Of a stretch of 64,000 nt of DNA, positions 1-7,037 are shown in pieces. This DNA comes from UMGS363 sp964402055 (GTDB lineage: Bacteria; Bacillota; Clostridia; Oscillospirales; Ruminococcaceae): NCBI GenBank assembly GCA_964402055.1, contig CAYOAV010000004.1, positions 1 through 64,000 of the forward strand, read 5' to 3'. Below the pieces are notes generated by a model. It was given only the letters and a program-made list of their open reading frames with translations, searched no databases and had not been told where the DNA came from. Both the position numbers and the translations under genes were made by a program. Within the stretch, counting starts at the first letter, position 1, and each line of letters begins with the position of its first letter.

Positions 1-35
1 TTTGATGAAAGACTTTTCAAGCTGATTATCTCCTT

Positions 36-512
36 TTATTCCAAAAGTAATATCGGATAGCCTTTTTGATAAGGCTTCACCATTTCGGGGTGGATATCCG
101 CTTCGGCGAATATTTTTTTAGCAAGGTCATTCCTTTCAAGCTCGCTTACAAGCTCTGAAAGAGGTTTATTATACATTTCGGGGCAGATAGACGCTATGGA
201 AATGACACGTCTGCCGCCAAGCTCCATAATTCTATACGGCCATATTCTGCAATCGAAAGGCTTTTCATCGCCTAACATACAGCCGCTTTTTTTATCGAGC
301 AGAGGGCAATTGAAAAGCTCGCCATCGGGAATACATTTGAGTATTCTTGCACCGTTTTCCTTTTCGATAAACTCGACCCTTGGGAAACGTGTTTTTATTT
401 TTTCGGCAAGCTCATCGTTCACGGTCGGAGTTTCCCATATATCATATTTATCAAAAATACAACAAAGCTGACACTTTGCACAGCTTTCACCCGAAAGGAT
501 ATTTTTCAGCAT
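36..512 (-). CDS. YkgJ-family cysteine-cluster protein
   Basis: A 158-residue protein with the cysteine pattern of the YkgJ / zinc- or iron-chelating family: an N-terminal C-x2-C-x2-CC cluster (SCAKCQLCC) and later cysteines in CPLL, SGCML, DCRIWPY and ICPE contexts. The family is thought to bind metal; its biochemical role is not settled. A longer frame opens with TTG at 542, but ATG at 512 has a good AAAGGAG site seven bases upstream, so I chose it. The gene is divergent from spoVAC with only 73 bases between the starts. The downstream end lies 35 bases from the window edge. Family assignment is from the cysteine pattern and is fairly secure; function is unknown. Confidence 0.75.
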   Translation of the reverse strand: MLKNILSGESCAKCQLCCIFDKYDIWETPTVNDELAEKIKTRFPRVEFIEKENGARILKCIPDGELFNCPLLDKKSGCMLGDEKPFDCRIWPYRIMELGGRRVISIASICPEMYNKPLSELVSELERNDLAKKIFAEADIHPEMVKPYQKGYPILLLE

Positions 513-526
513 TATTTTTTCTCCTT

Positions 527-557
527 TGAATATTTCAGCCAAAACTGTATATTAATA
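527..557 (+). promoter_or_regulatory. possible forespore-type promoter of spoVAC
   Basis: TGAATA at 527-532 matches the -35 consensus known for sigma-G/sigma-F genes. Eighteen bases on, ATTAATA at 551-557 matches only 4 of 7 positions of the CATACTA -10 consensus. It lies 28 bases before the spoVAC ATG. Low confidence, because the -10 match is poor and AT-rich DNA gives such hits by chance. Confidence 0.3.
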
Positions 558-585
558 TTAAAAATCAGAAAAAGAGGTTTTATTT

Positions 586-1035
586 ATGAGCATACAAGGC
601 ATACCACCCAAGCATTATGATGAAATGGTAAAAAAGGCTTCGCCAAACTCGAAAAGCTTTATTGATATTCCAAAGGCATTCCTTATCGGCGGAATAATCT
701 GCTGTATCGGTCAGGCAATAAATGATATTTACTCCTCGAATGGCTTCGATACGCAGAGTGCGGCAACCTGGACATCTATAACGCTTGTTTTCATAAGTGC
801 CGTTCTGACAAGCCTTGGATTATATGAAAAGCTTGCAAAGCACGGCGGTGCGGGTACATTAGTACCTATAACAGGCTTTGCTAACGCAGTCGTTTCCCCT
901 GCTCTTGAATTCAAGGCGGAGGGATTTATACTCGGACTTGGTGCGAAAATATTCATCATATCAGGTCCTGTTATACTTTACGGCACAGCCGCCTCGGTCA
1001 TTTACGGACTGATTTATTATTTCCTGACAAGATGA
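586..1035 (+). CDS. spoVAC: stage V sporulation protein AC (SpoVAC)
   Basis: A 149-residue integral membrane protein of the SpoVAC family. In spore formers SpoVAC is part of the SpoVA channel in the spore inner membrane that moves dipicolinic acid in during sporulation and out during germination. The family signature KAFLIGGIICCIGQ is at about residues 31-44, followed by three or four more hydrophobic segments and the conserved glycine-rich loop near GFANAVVSPALEFKAEG. Length is normal for the family. An AAAGAGG ribosome site precedes the ATG. The usual partners spoVAD and spoVAE are not next to it, so this copy stands alone. It converges with the DUF6062 gene with two bases between the stops. 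Confidence 0.88.
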   Translation: MSIQGIPPKHYDEMVKKASPNSKSFIDIPKAFLIGGIICCIGQAINDIYSSNGFDTQSAATWTSITLVFISAVLTSLGLYEKLAKHGGAGTLVPITGFANAVVSPALEFKAEGFILGLGAKIFIISGPVILYGTAASVIYGLIYYFLTR

Positions 1036-1037
1036 TG

Positions 1038-1724
1038 TTATACATCTCTTGATGTAAGGAATTTTACCGCACGCTCGATGCTGTCCTTGGAATTTCCCCA
1101 ATCTGCGTCAGCTCCGCTGTTGCGGTAATCGTACATATTGCAATAATGGGTAACATCGCCGATAAGCGTATCGAGGTAAGCTCTGACAAGCCTTTCAGCC
1201 ATTTGCTCAAAGGCTTTAAGCTCATTTTTCTGCAGATACACGGGAGCTAATGACATAAGCAAGTCATAATGCGGCAGGCAGATAAACTCCTGCTCATTCA
1301 TAAGGCTTCGCACATCGTTATGCCCGAACATTTCAAAGAAGGTACGCATAAGGCGTTCCATTCCCCAATCAATTTTTTCGCATACAAAGCAGTTTTCATT
1401 TATCTTTGAAAGCCGCTGTTTTTTTGCATTTTTCGGTTCAAAAAGACGTTTTCTTTCAAAAAGCTGGTTATCTGCGGCGGCAAGGTGAGTTTGCAGCATC
1501 AACGCAAGCGAAAGCCTGTTTTTCTGCTTCATCATCTGGCTTAAATGCGTATAGCAGAAGCCTGCACGGTTTGTTTCAATGCGTACATCAGGCTCCATCA
1601 TCGCCGCACCCATAATATATTCAACTGTACGCTGTTCAAGCATATCCCTCATACGGCATATCGGGCAGCCGCATTTCGGTTCAAGAACCTCGCTGATAGG
1701 TATTGTCAGAATACTTTCTCTCAT
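1038..1724 (-). CDS. DUF6062 family protein
   Basis: A 228-residue soluble protein with several paired cysteines: CGCPICRM near residue 20, FCYTH near 57, CFVCEK near 112, and CLPHY near 148. This spacing fits the DUF6062 family of Clostridia, whose function is unknown; the C-x2-C / C-x-x-H pairs suggest metal binding, which is inference. Its start overlaps the stop of the upstream glycosylase gene by four bases, so it is translationally coupled as the last gene of a four-gene operon (metallophosphoesterase, tautomerase, glycosylase, this gene). The family name is recalled from the cysteine pattern and not checked. Confidence 0.65.
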   Translation of the reverse strand: MRESILTIPISEVLEPKCGCPICRMRDMLEQRTVEYIMGAAMMEPDVRIETNRAGFCYTHLSQMMKQKNRLSLALMLQTHLAAADNQLFERKRLFEPKNAKKQRLSKINENCFVCEKIDWGMERLMRTFFEMFGHNDVRSLMNEQEFICLPHYDLLMSLAPVYLQKNELKAFEQMAERLVRAYLDTLIGDVTHYCNMYDYRNSGADADWGNSKDSIERAVKFLTSRDV

Positions 1725-2539
1725 AATTCATACACTCCGCTCGTTCTGATATAATGAAATAAAAACTGCTGGGCTATACCCGCAGTCGGCTTGATATATT
1801 CGGGCAGACCATTAGGATAAAAACGCTCTATAACACGCTTTATCCACACATCGACAGGGAAACAGTCGATTTTATACATTCCATAAAGCATAGTGCAATC
1901 GGCTACCTTAGGACCTACGCCTTTTATTTTCAAAAGCTCTTTTCTTGCCTCATCTGACGGCATTTCCTTTATTTTTTGGAGGGAAATTTCGCCCTCTGCG
2001 GTGAGCTTCACGCAGCTTTCAAGGTATTTCACCCTGAAGCCTGCACGAAGATATGAAAAATCGTCCGCTGTTGAGCCTTTAAGCTGTTCAACTGATGGAA
2101 AGCCGTTATTTTTTTCGCAAAGACGTGAAATTATGCCCTTTATCCTTGGGATATTGTTATTCTGCGAAATTATGAACGAAACAAGAGCTTCCCAGGAATC
2201 CTGTTTAAGCAGACGTATCCCCTTTGCATACTCACAAGCCTTTGCAAGAGTTTCGTCCTCGGAATAAATCCGTTTCAACTCGCCATAATCTGTTCCTAAG
2301 TCGAAATAATCGAACCATACATCAAGAAAATCCTTTTCAGAAGTATTTTCAAGCACGAAATGATCCTTATTTTTATACAAGGTTAGCTCTTTATCAAGCA
2401 TTTCTTTGTAAATTGCACCGTGATACGCACCGTTCGCAGTTCTCTCCCAGCGGAAAGCCTGTCCGCAATCCAAGGTTTCATCAAGGTCAAGATCGGGCTG
2501 GAAAAGATGAATATCCCTGCCCTTAACGATATATTCCAT
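1721..2539 (-). CDS. ogg: 8-oxoguanine DNA glycosylase / AP lyase (OGG1 type)
   Basis: A 272-residue HhH-GPD DNA glycosylase of the OGG1 group, which removes oxidised guanine from DNA and can cleave the strand by beta-lyase chemistry. The N-terminal domain has the typical DLDETLDCGQAFRW signature (about residues 17-30). The helix-hairpin-helix is LLKIKGVGPKVADC (about 202-215) with the Schiff-base lysine in PKVADC, and the catalytic aspartate is in CFPVDVW. SFIISQNNN matches the conserved stretch before it. Length is close to that of bacterial OGG1 proteins. The start overlaps the tautomerase stop by one base (TAATG), and the stop overlaps the DUF6062 start by four, so the genes are coupled. 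A second glycosylase of the superfamily (nth) is at 40.2 kb. Confidence 0.88.
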   Translation of the reverse strand: MEYIVKGRDIHLFQPDLDLDETLDCGQAFRWERTANGAYHGAIYKEMLDKELTLYKNKDHFVLENTSEKDFLDVWFDYFDLGTDYGELKRIYSEDETLAKACEYAKGIRLLKQDSWEALVSFIISQNNNIPRIKGIISRLCEKNNGFPSVEQLKGSTADDFSYLRAGFRVKYLESCVKLTAEGEISLQKIKEMPSDEARKELLKIKGVGPKVADCTMLYGMYKIDCFPVDVWIKRVIERFYPNGLPEYIKPTAGIAQQFLFHYIRTSGVYEL

Positions 2540-2778
2540 TACTTCAACAGGCTTTTCGGGTCATAATCTGCGTCACGGAAAAGAACGTCACGCTTTGCGG
2601 AAACGTCCTCAGCGTAAACGTCCTGCCACTCCTCGGGGGTATAATCCTCGACTGTAACGGTAATATGATCCTTTGAACAGCCGATAGCCTCATAAAGGGC
2701 CTCAGCAACCTTATCTGCGGCAAGCTTTTTCTGCTCGTTAGTTCTTCCCTTTAACATTTTAACTGAAATATGCGGCAT
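2539..2778 (-). CDS. 4-oxalocrotonate tautomerase family protein
   Basis: A 79-residue member of the 4-OT family. After removal of the initiator Met the protein would start with the catalytic Pro (MPHISVKM). The beta-alpha-beta pattern with GRTNEQKKLAADKVAEAL, and VTVEDYTPEEW in the C-terminal half, fits the family, which usually works as small-subunit oligomers on enol-keto substrates. The substrate cannot be told from sequence. A GGAGAATTACT ribosome site precedes the ATG. The gene lies 12 bases downstream of the metallophosphoesterase and overlaps the glycosylase start by one base, so its context is an operon with no obvious shared pathway. Confidence 0.85.
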   Translation of the reverse strand: MPHISVKMLKGRTNEQKKLAADKVAEALYEAIGCSKDHITVTVEDYTPEEWQDVYAEDVSAKRDVLFRDADYDPKSLLK

Positions 2779-2790
2779 AGTAATTCTCCT

Positions 2791-3504
2791 TTATTTTCTT
2801 TTCTTCTTAAGCTGTTTTTGTTCAGCGTCCCATTTTTCATTTTTCAGCACAATGGTTTCATCGAAAAGGCAACGATATTTCGGGGGAACAAGCTTATTGA
2901 TATGAGCCTTACCAAAAAACCACATTTTAAATTTGCACTCGTCCTTAATTTTATCGAAAAAGGTATGCATATATGAAATCTGATTAACTTCAAATGACAG
3001 AAATTCCTTCATTGACGCAGGCGGTTCATGAGTTATGATATAATCGACGGAATTATCGTTATTACGGAGATTTTCCGCCGCAAGGTCAATTTCGGAATTA
3101 GTCGGAAGCTCGGCTTCATACCAAGTATTGGACTCTCTGCGGATCTCCATTTCCTTTGTCTGCCCACCGCCGAAGCCGAAAAATTTATAGCCTTGAATTG
3201 AGAGGACTGAACCTCTTTTTATATACATAAGATTATCTGATATCTGACGAACCGTTCCGCCGCAGAAATCACGCTCGGGATATTCTTCTAGCAGCTTAAA
3301 ATTTTCGTGACAGCCATCAACAAAAAGCGTATAAAAACGCTTTTTACCGATTTTTTTCAGGATCTTCTTTTCCTGCTTTGAGCCGTCCCATATAAATCCA
3401 AAATCTCCGCAGACGATGAGAACGTCATTTTTTCGCAAAGCTTTGATTTTTTTATCCTTAAAACGGCTGAGATCGCCGTGCATATCGCCTGTAATACAAA
3501 TCAC
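2791..3504 (-). CDS. calcineurin-like metallophosphoesterase with altered metal-site motifs
   Basis: A 237-residue protein of the calcineurin-like phosphoesterase superfamily. Motifs in order: GDMHGD (residues 6-11) for the first D-x-H pair, CGDFGF (about 32-37) for the second metal ligand, GCHENF (about 64-69) where most members have GNHE, THEPP (about 157-161), and FGKAH (about 197-201) where most members have GHxH. Two usual metal-site residues therefore differ: Asn to Cys and the first His of the last motif to Lys. The C-terminus is very lysine-rich. The start is GTG, eight bases after AAAGGGG. First gene of the operon with the tautomerase, ogg and DUF6062 genes. Substrate unknown. Confidence 0.75.
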   Translation of the reverse strand: MICITGDMHGDLSRFKDKKIKALRKNDVLIVCGDFGFIWDGSKQEKKILKKIGKKRFYTLFVDGCHENFKLLEEYPERDFCGGTVRQISDNLMYIKRGSVLSIQGYKFFGFGGGQTKEMEIRRESNTWYEAELPTNSEIDLAAENLRNNDNSVDYIITHEPPASMKEFLSFEVNQISYMHTFFDKIKDECKFKMWFFGKAHINKLVPPKYRCLFDETIVLKNEKWDAEQKQLKKKRK

Positions 3505-3552
3505 TTATAAAGCCCCTTTATTTTGATCAAGGTCAGAACCTTACATACATTT

Positions 3553-3581
3553 ATTATAGCACATTTTTTTCATTCCGTAAA
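3553..3581 (-). promoter_or_regulatory. sigma-A type promoter of the metallophosphoesterase operon
   Basis: Reading the minus strand, TTTACG (3581-3576) and TATAAT (3558-3553) are 17 bases apart and lie about 50 bases before the GTG start of the operon. The -10 is perfect; the -35 matches 4 of 6. Confidence 0.6.
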
Positions 3582-3608
3582 GGGCTTTGAAAAATTTATG
3601 ACATTTTT

Positions 3609-3689
3609 TAAGAATCAGCTGATTAAAGCAAGCGTTCTTTTCGTCATTTTGAAAAACGACAGAAACGTATTAATCAGCGGTTCCTTAGT
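3609..3689. repeat. MITE-like short inverted-repeat element, copy 1
   Basis: About 80 bases. The left end AAGAATCAGCTGATTAA and the right end TTAATCAGCGGTTCCTTAG are near-complementary terminal inverted repeats. The interior (AGCAA-CGTTC-TTTCGTC-TTTTGAAAAA and AAACGTA) is closely matched by a second element at 33305-33421. It codes for nothing convincing. It sits between two divergent promoters, in the 342-base space between the metallophosphoesterase and the Cys-rich gene. Such short paired-end elements are usually non-autonomous transposon relics or mobile hairpins; no transposase is present in the window. Confidence 0.7.
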
Positions 3690-3735
3690 TACTGTACAAA
3701 TAAGGGGACTTTTTAAAAAATAAATAAAAATGCTC

Positions 3736-3764
3736 TTGACAAAAATAAACATTTGTGCTATTAT
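3736..3764 (+). promoter_or_regulatory. strong sigma-A promoter of the Cys-rich / RinA-like pair
   Basis: TTGACA at 3736-3741 and TATTAT at 3759-3764 with a 17-base spacer, 82 bases before the ATG at 3847. The -35 is perfect and the -10 matches 5 of 6. Confidence 0.75.
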
Positions 3765-3808
3765 AAATATGCAACCAAAACATTCGTGCGATTTTAAGAT
3801 GGTATATT

Positions 3809-3830
3809 AAGGAAATAAACTTATTTCCTT
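3809..3830 (+). promoter_or_regulatory. hairpin in the 5' leader of the Cys-rich gene
   Basis: A perfect 9-base stem (AAGGAAATA / TATTTCCTT) with a four-base loop lies in the predicted leader, just before the AGAAAGGAG ribosome site at about 3832. The left arm contains GGA and the right arm TCC, so the hairpin is separate from the ribosome site but close to it. A role in translation control or mRNA stability is possible but only inferred. Confidence 0.4.
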
Positions 3831-3846
3831 CAGAAAGGAGCTTTTT

Positions 3847-4110
3847 ATGGCAAAATGTATATTTGATGAATTTGACGAGTGTACCTATGACTGCATGGAT
3901 TGCAGGCGTGCAGATATTTCCTGTTCCGAATGCGGCTGCAAGGACGGGGCGTTCTTTGAGCTATGTGGAAGGACGCTTTGCTTTGAATGCTTCAGGGAAG
4001 AAATTGAGGAGGAAGAATTTGAAAATTTCGCCGCCGAATTTGAAGCTGAATTTTCAGATTTCCTTATGAAAAAGCATGACAGTCAGAGGGTGCGAGTGGG
4101 CGAGCTTTAA
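3847..4110 (+). CDS. small cysteine-rich acidic protein, unknown function
   Basis: An 87-residue protein I do not recognise. The first 60 residues hold ten cysteines in CxxxC and CxxC-like spacing (CTYDCMDC, CSECGC, LCGRTLCFEC), as expected for one or two zinc ribbons. The rest is strongly acidic (EEIEEEEFENFAAEFEAEF), then a basic tail. The AGAAAGGAG ribosome site is good. The gene is followed 14 bases later by a phage-type sigma-like activator, and both share one promoter and one terminator. The pairing suggests a small transferred or phage-derived unit; the protein could be a DNA- or protein-binding partner. Function is not assigned. Confidence 0.6.
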   Translation: MAKCIFDEFDECTYDCMDCRRADISCSECGCKDGAFFELCGRTLCFECFREEIEEEEFENFAAEFEAEFSDFLMKKHDSQRVRVGEL

Positions 4111-4124
4111 ACAGAGGTGGTTGA

Positions 4125-4508
4125 ATGACTGCCAAGGATTTTTTAGCATTGTACAAAAAAGCTGAAAATCAGATTCTTCTCAACAGGCAACAGATGATAA
4201 AAACGGAACGCAGAGCCTGGGAAATTTACAGCAGAAGCTATTTTGAATATTCCGCCGATTATGAGGACAGGCTTTGGGAGGAAAATGAAGGACTTGCAAA
4301 AATAATGGCTGATATCGAACGCACGATCGATCGGATATCGGATAAAAAAGAAAGAGAAGTATTAACGCTTCGATATATTGACGGAAAAAAATGGAGCGAG
4401 CTTGCCGAGGAGCTGCTTTACAGTGAACAGCACATCCACCGTATACATCAAAAGGCACTCGGAAAGCTCGTTCTGCCGCCGGAATATAAATTTGACGATA
4501 AAAGCTAA
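4125..4508 (+). CDS. phage-type sigma-like transcription regulator (RinA/DUF1492-like)
   Basis: A 127-residue protein. The N-terminal two thirds is predicted helical and charged. The C-terminal part, REVLTLRYIDGKKWSELAEE followed by SEQHIHRIHQKAL (about residues 84-120), is a sigma-70 region-4-like helix-turn-helix. This layout is that of the DUF1492 / RinA / ArpU group of late-gene activators found in phages and integrative elements of Firmicutes. It lies just downstream of the Cys-rich gene and ends in a clear terminator. No structural phage genes are near, so it is either a phage remnant or a domesticated regulator. Family level is likely, target genes unknown. Confidence 0.7.
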   Translation: MTAKDFLALYKKAENQILLNRQQMIKTERRAWEIYSRSYFEYSADYEDRLWEENEGLAKIMADIERTIDRISDKKEREVLTLRYIDGKKWSELAEELLYSEQHIHRIHQKALGKLVLPPEYKFDDKS

Positions 4509-4527
4509 CAACACGGCGATGGAATAT

Positions 4528-4565
4528 AACTCAGGCAAGGAGACATCCTGCCTGAGTTATTTTTT
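4528..4565 (+). terminator. intrinsic terminator after the RinA-like gene
   Basis: A perfect 10-base stem (AACTCAGGCA at 4528-4537, TGCCTGAGTT at 4549-4558) with an 11-base loop is followed by ATTTTTTAT. The T run touches the stop codon of the convergent DUF4116-type gene. Confidence 0.85.
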
Positions 4566-5916
4566 ATATGTTATCATCTTCCTGTATACTGGAGTTGTAC
4601 TGTAAATCCGCTTTTACGTTATTACGAATTCTTTCAGGCAGCTTATCAAGATATTTGAGTTTGATACGTTTACTCATTTTATAGAACATCCAGGTTAAAT
4701 TTTCATTTCTGATAAGCTCCATAGCTATATCGTCATCATCAAACAATACGTCACCAAAGCCGTCTAAAAAAGGTTTCGGTGACTTTAATTCAAGCATAGC
4801 AAGATCCTTGCGGTTACGAAGCTCTGGCGAAAGTGACGGAAACGCCGAATTAGGGTATATATCTTTTTGATGCGTCAAAGCAAATACTGCCATATCATAG
4901 TCAGCTCTGATACGTTCGGAAGCATAACAGATATTTGCTCCATTGGCTTCTAACGCAAGCCTTACGATATGATCATCGTCATTGAATTGTTCAAACGCTT
5001 CATAGCTGAACATATGATCATACTTACTATTTTTAGCTGTTTCTTCAGCAATCTCATAATCGCCCCATAACGATTTAGACATAAAATTACACGCATTAAC
5101 TGAATTTCTTAATGCAATCATAACAAGCTCACGATCCCCGCTGAATTTCTTAGCAAATTCTAACAGCGAACCTTTACAGGACAGCATGAACCGCACAATT
5201 TCCCTGTTTTCAAAAAAATATGACGGCAAAGCTTTGATATCCGATGATTTACGAAATAAAAGCTCAAACATATCCCTGAGTTCCATAACAGCTGCAATAG
5301 AATCAGGGGTAGCGTTTTTGGCAAATAGAATTTCTAACGGAACAAACAGATTATTCGTTTTCAAAATGCGTCTACAAAAACGATGTGTTTTATTTATTTC
5401 ACCAGTACTGTAGCCTAACAGACGGGCTTTATCTGTAAATTTATCAATTTCCCATATTTTTTCAGCAATAGCTAGGGCATACTCCTTATTTTCAGCGCCA
5501 TACTTTTTACAGAAATAAAAAATATCATCGGTTTTAATTTCTGAACTGCGTTCAAATAAGAAAAATTCATCTGGAGTAACATCAGCTATAAAATTTTTCC
5601 CGAATTTTAAATAATAATTTGCATTTAAATCGTCAAATATTCCTCTGGTAATTCTGCTAATATATTTTTCATATTCTTTGAATTCAGGGAACAGTATTAA
5701 AAGTATACGATAATATATATCCTCACCCAATTCATCTCTCGACCAATCAGAAACGTTATCCAGCAGATAAGAATACTGATTTCTAAGATACAACCCATAA
5801 CCAAAATGATGATATGAATAACCTATATGGAGTTGAATATACCGCTTATCATCGTCAGTAATACTTGCGGCACTTTCCATAGCCGCTTCTTGAATATTTT
5901 TTGCTTTATCTGACAT
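4564..5916 (-). CDS. DUF4116-type repeat protein, unknown function
   Basis: A 450-residue soluble acidic protein. The C-terminal half contains several repeats of roughly 40-50 residues with the pattern of DUF4116 (for example DRELVMIALRNS, DYEIAEETAKNS, DDHIVRLALEANG, DYDMAVFALTHQ, RKDLAMLELK, DDDIAMELIRN). The N-terminal part (IQLHIGYSYHHFGYGLYLRN, about residues 28-47) resembles the short domain, sometimes called DUF6794, that often precedes unrelated regions in such proteins. No catalytic motif is visible. AAGGAGGGG lies four bases before the ATG. It is placed downstream of rpsI but behind a terminator, so it probably needs its own promoter. Function not assigned. Confidence 0.7.
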   Translation of the reverse strand: MSDKAKNIQEAAMESAASITDDDKRYIQLHIGYSYHHFGYGLYLRNQYSYLLDNVSDWSRDELGEDIYYRILLILFPEFKEYEKYISRITRGIFDDLNANYYLKFGKNFIADVTPDEFFLFERSSEIKTDDIFYFCKKYGAENKEYALAIAEKIWEIDKFTDKARLLGYSTGEINKTHRFCRRILKTNNLFVPLEILFAKNATPDSIAAVMELRDMFELLFRKSSDIKALPSYFFENREIVRFMLSCKGSLLEFAKKFSGDRELVMIALRNSVNACNFMSKSLWGDYEIAEETAKNSKYDHMFSYEAFEQFNDDDHIVRLALEANGANICYASERIRADYDMAVFALTHQKDIYPNSAFPSLSPELRNRKDLAMLELKSPKPFLDGFGDVLFDDDDIAMELIRNENLTWMFYKMSKRIKLKYLDKLPERIRNNVKADLQYNSSIQEDDNI

Positions 5917-5930
5917 TATACCCCTCCTTA

Positions 5931-5967
5931 TGTAAAAAAGGCATTCACCACAGGGGCAAATGCCTTT
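5931..5967 (-). terminator. terminator after rpsI
   Basis: On the minus strand AAAGGCATT (5967-5959) pairs with AATGCCTTT (5945-5937), followed by TTTTTT. It ends the rplM-rpsI transcript upstream of the DUF4116-type gene. The 126 bases between it and the rpsI stop show nothing else that I recognise. Confidence 0.8.
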
Positions 5968-6093
5968 AAATCTTGTTAGTCAACCATTAATTACGCATTA
6001 GCTGCCGTCTGAATCTCACCATTTTCCAGATAAAACCAAACTGAACAAAACAACGCAAGCACATGGTTTTTAGCACTCCCAACAGGGATAAAA

Positions 6094-6495
6094 TTATCTC
6101 TTTGAGAACTGTGGAGCACGACGAGCTGCTTTCAAGCCGTACTTCTTTCTTTCCTTCATTCTTGGATCTCTTGTGAGGAAACCTGCCTTCTTGAGTGCAG
6201 GACGAAGCTCTGCGTCATACTGGAGGAGAGCTCTGGAAAGGCCGTGACGGATAGCGCCTGCCTGGCCTGTTACACCGCCGCCTGCTACTGTGCAGACAAT
6301 ATCAAACTTATCTGATGTTTCAGTAAGTGTGAGGGGCTGTCTAACGATGAGCTTGAGTGTTTCAAGTCCAAAATAGTCATCAATATCTCTGCCGTTGATA
6401 GTAACATTACCGCTACCTGCGTATACTCTTACTCTTGCAACGGAGCTTTTTCTTCTGCCTGTGCCGTAAAAATAAGGCTGTTTAGATTCGTACAT
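6094..6495 (-). CDS. rpsI: 30S ribosomal protein S9
   Basis: A 133-residue S9, a small-subunit head protein whose C-terminal tail reaches the P-site tRNA. Family signatures are visible throughout: YGTGRRKSSVARV near the start, GRDIDDYFG, GQAGAIRHGLSRALL in the middle, and the basic end KKYGLKAARRAPQFSKR. The terminal SKR is the known tRNA-contacting end. AGGAGG lies eight bases before the ATG. It follows rplM by 13 bases, the normal bacterial pair, and is followed by a terminator. Confidence 0.98.
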   Translation of the reverse strand: MYESKQPYFYGTGRRKSSVARVRVYAGSGNVTINGRDIDDYFGLETLKLIVRQPLTLTETSDKFDIVCTVAGGGVTGQAGAIRHGLSRALLQYDAELRPALKKAGFLTRDPRMKERKKYGLKAARRAPQFSKR

Positions 6496-6508
6496 TTAAG
6501 CTTCCTCC

Positions 6509-6937
6509 TTATATTTCAATCATTTCAGGCTTCTGAGCTGCATTTTCATGCTCTGCACCTGCATAAGTTCTGAGTCTTGTAAGTGCTGCTCTGCCAAGTG
6601 TGTTGTTCGGAAGCATTCCGTTTACAGCAATTGTCATTGCCTTTTCGGGATTATTCTTCATCATATCGCTGTACTTGGTTTCCTTAAGTCCGCCAATCCA
6701 GCCTGTGTGCCACTTGTAGGTCTTCTGCTCAAGCTTCTTGCCTGTAAGCACTGCCTTTGCACAATTAATGATTATAACATGATCTCCGCAATCTGCGTGA
6801 GGTGCGAATGTAGGCTTGTTCTTACCTCTGAGGATTGCTGCTGCAGCTGCTGCTACACGACCGAGGGATTTGCCCTCTGCATCAATAACATACCACTTAC
6901 GGCTGATTTCGTTAGCCTTAGGCATATAAGTTGACAT
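6509..6937 (-). CDS. rplM: 50S ribosomal protein L13
   Basis: A 142-residue L13, an early-assembling large-subunit protein. Signatures include KWYVIDAEGKSLGRVAAAAA, FAPHADCGDHVIIIN, and the segment KAMTIAVNGMLPNNTLGRAAL. A start two codons upstream (ATG at 6943) is only one base from the AAAGGAG site; the ATG at 6937 has ideal spacing of seven, and gives the usual MSTYMPK beginning. First gene of the rplM-rpsI operon. Confidence 0.97.
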   Translation of the reverse strand: MSTYMPKANEISRKWYVIDAEGKSLGRVAAAAAAILRGKNKPTFAPHADCGDHVIIINCAKAVLTGKKLEQKTYKWHTGWIGGLKETKYSDMMKNNPEKAMTIAVNGMLPNNTLGRAALTRLRTYAGAEHENAAQKPEMIEI

Positions 6938-6943
6938 AGTCAT

Positions 6944-7030
6944 TCTCCTTTATATTTTGTAGATATTGCCGATCTGATATCATTCAATGCAGGCAACTCT
7001 ACTTACATTCTGATACACGTCGGACACAAC
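6944..7030 (-). promoter_or_regulatory. 5' leader of rplM, possible ribosomal-protein leader
   Basis: About 90 untranslated bases between the promoter and the rplM ribosome site. A TTGCC / GGCAA pairing can form around a 21-base interior with an internal ATGATATCA stretch. Firmicutes often carry a structured leader before rplM for feedback control; I see a possible stem but cannot show it is that RNA. Confidence 0.3.
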
Positions 7031-7037
7031 GTTATTT

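Noticed and set aside
3523..3723. 66-codon frame between the metallophosphoesterase and the Cys-rich gene
   Set aside because: It covers a promoter and the repeat element and has no ribosome site.
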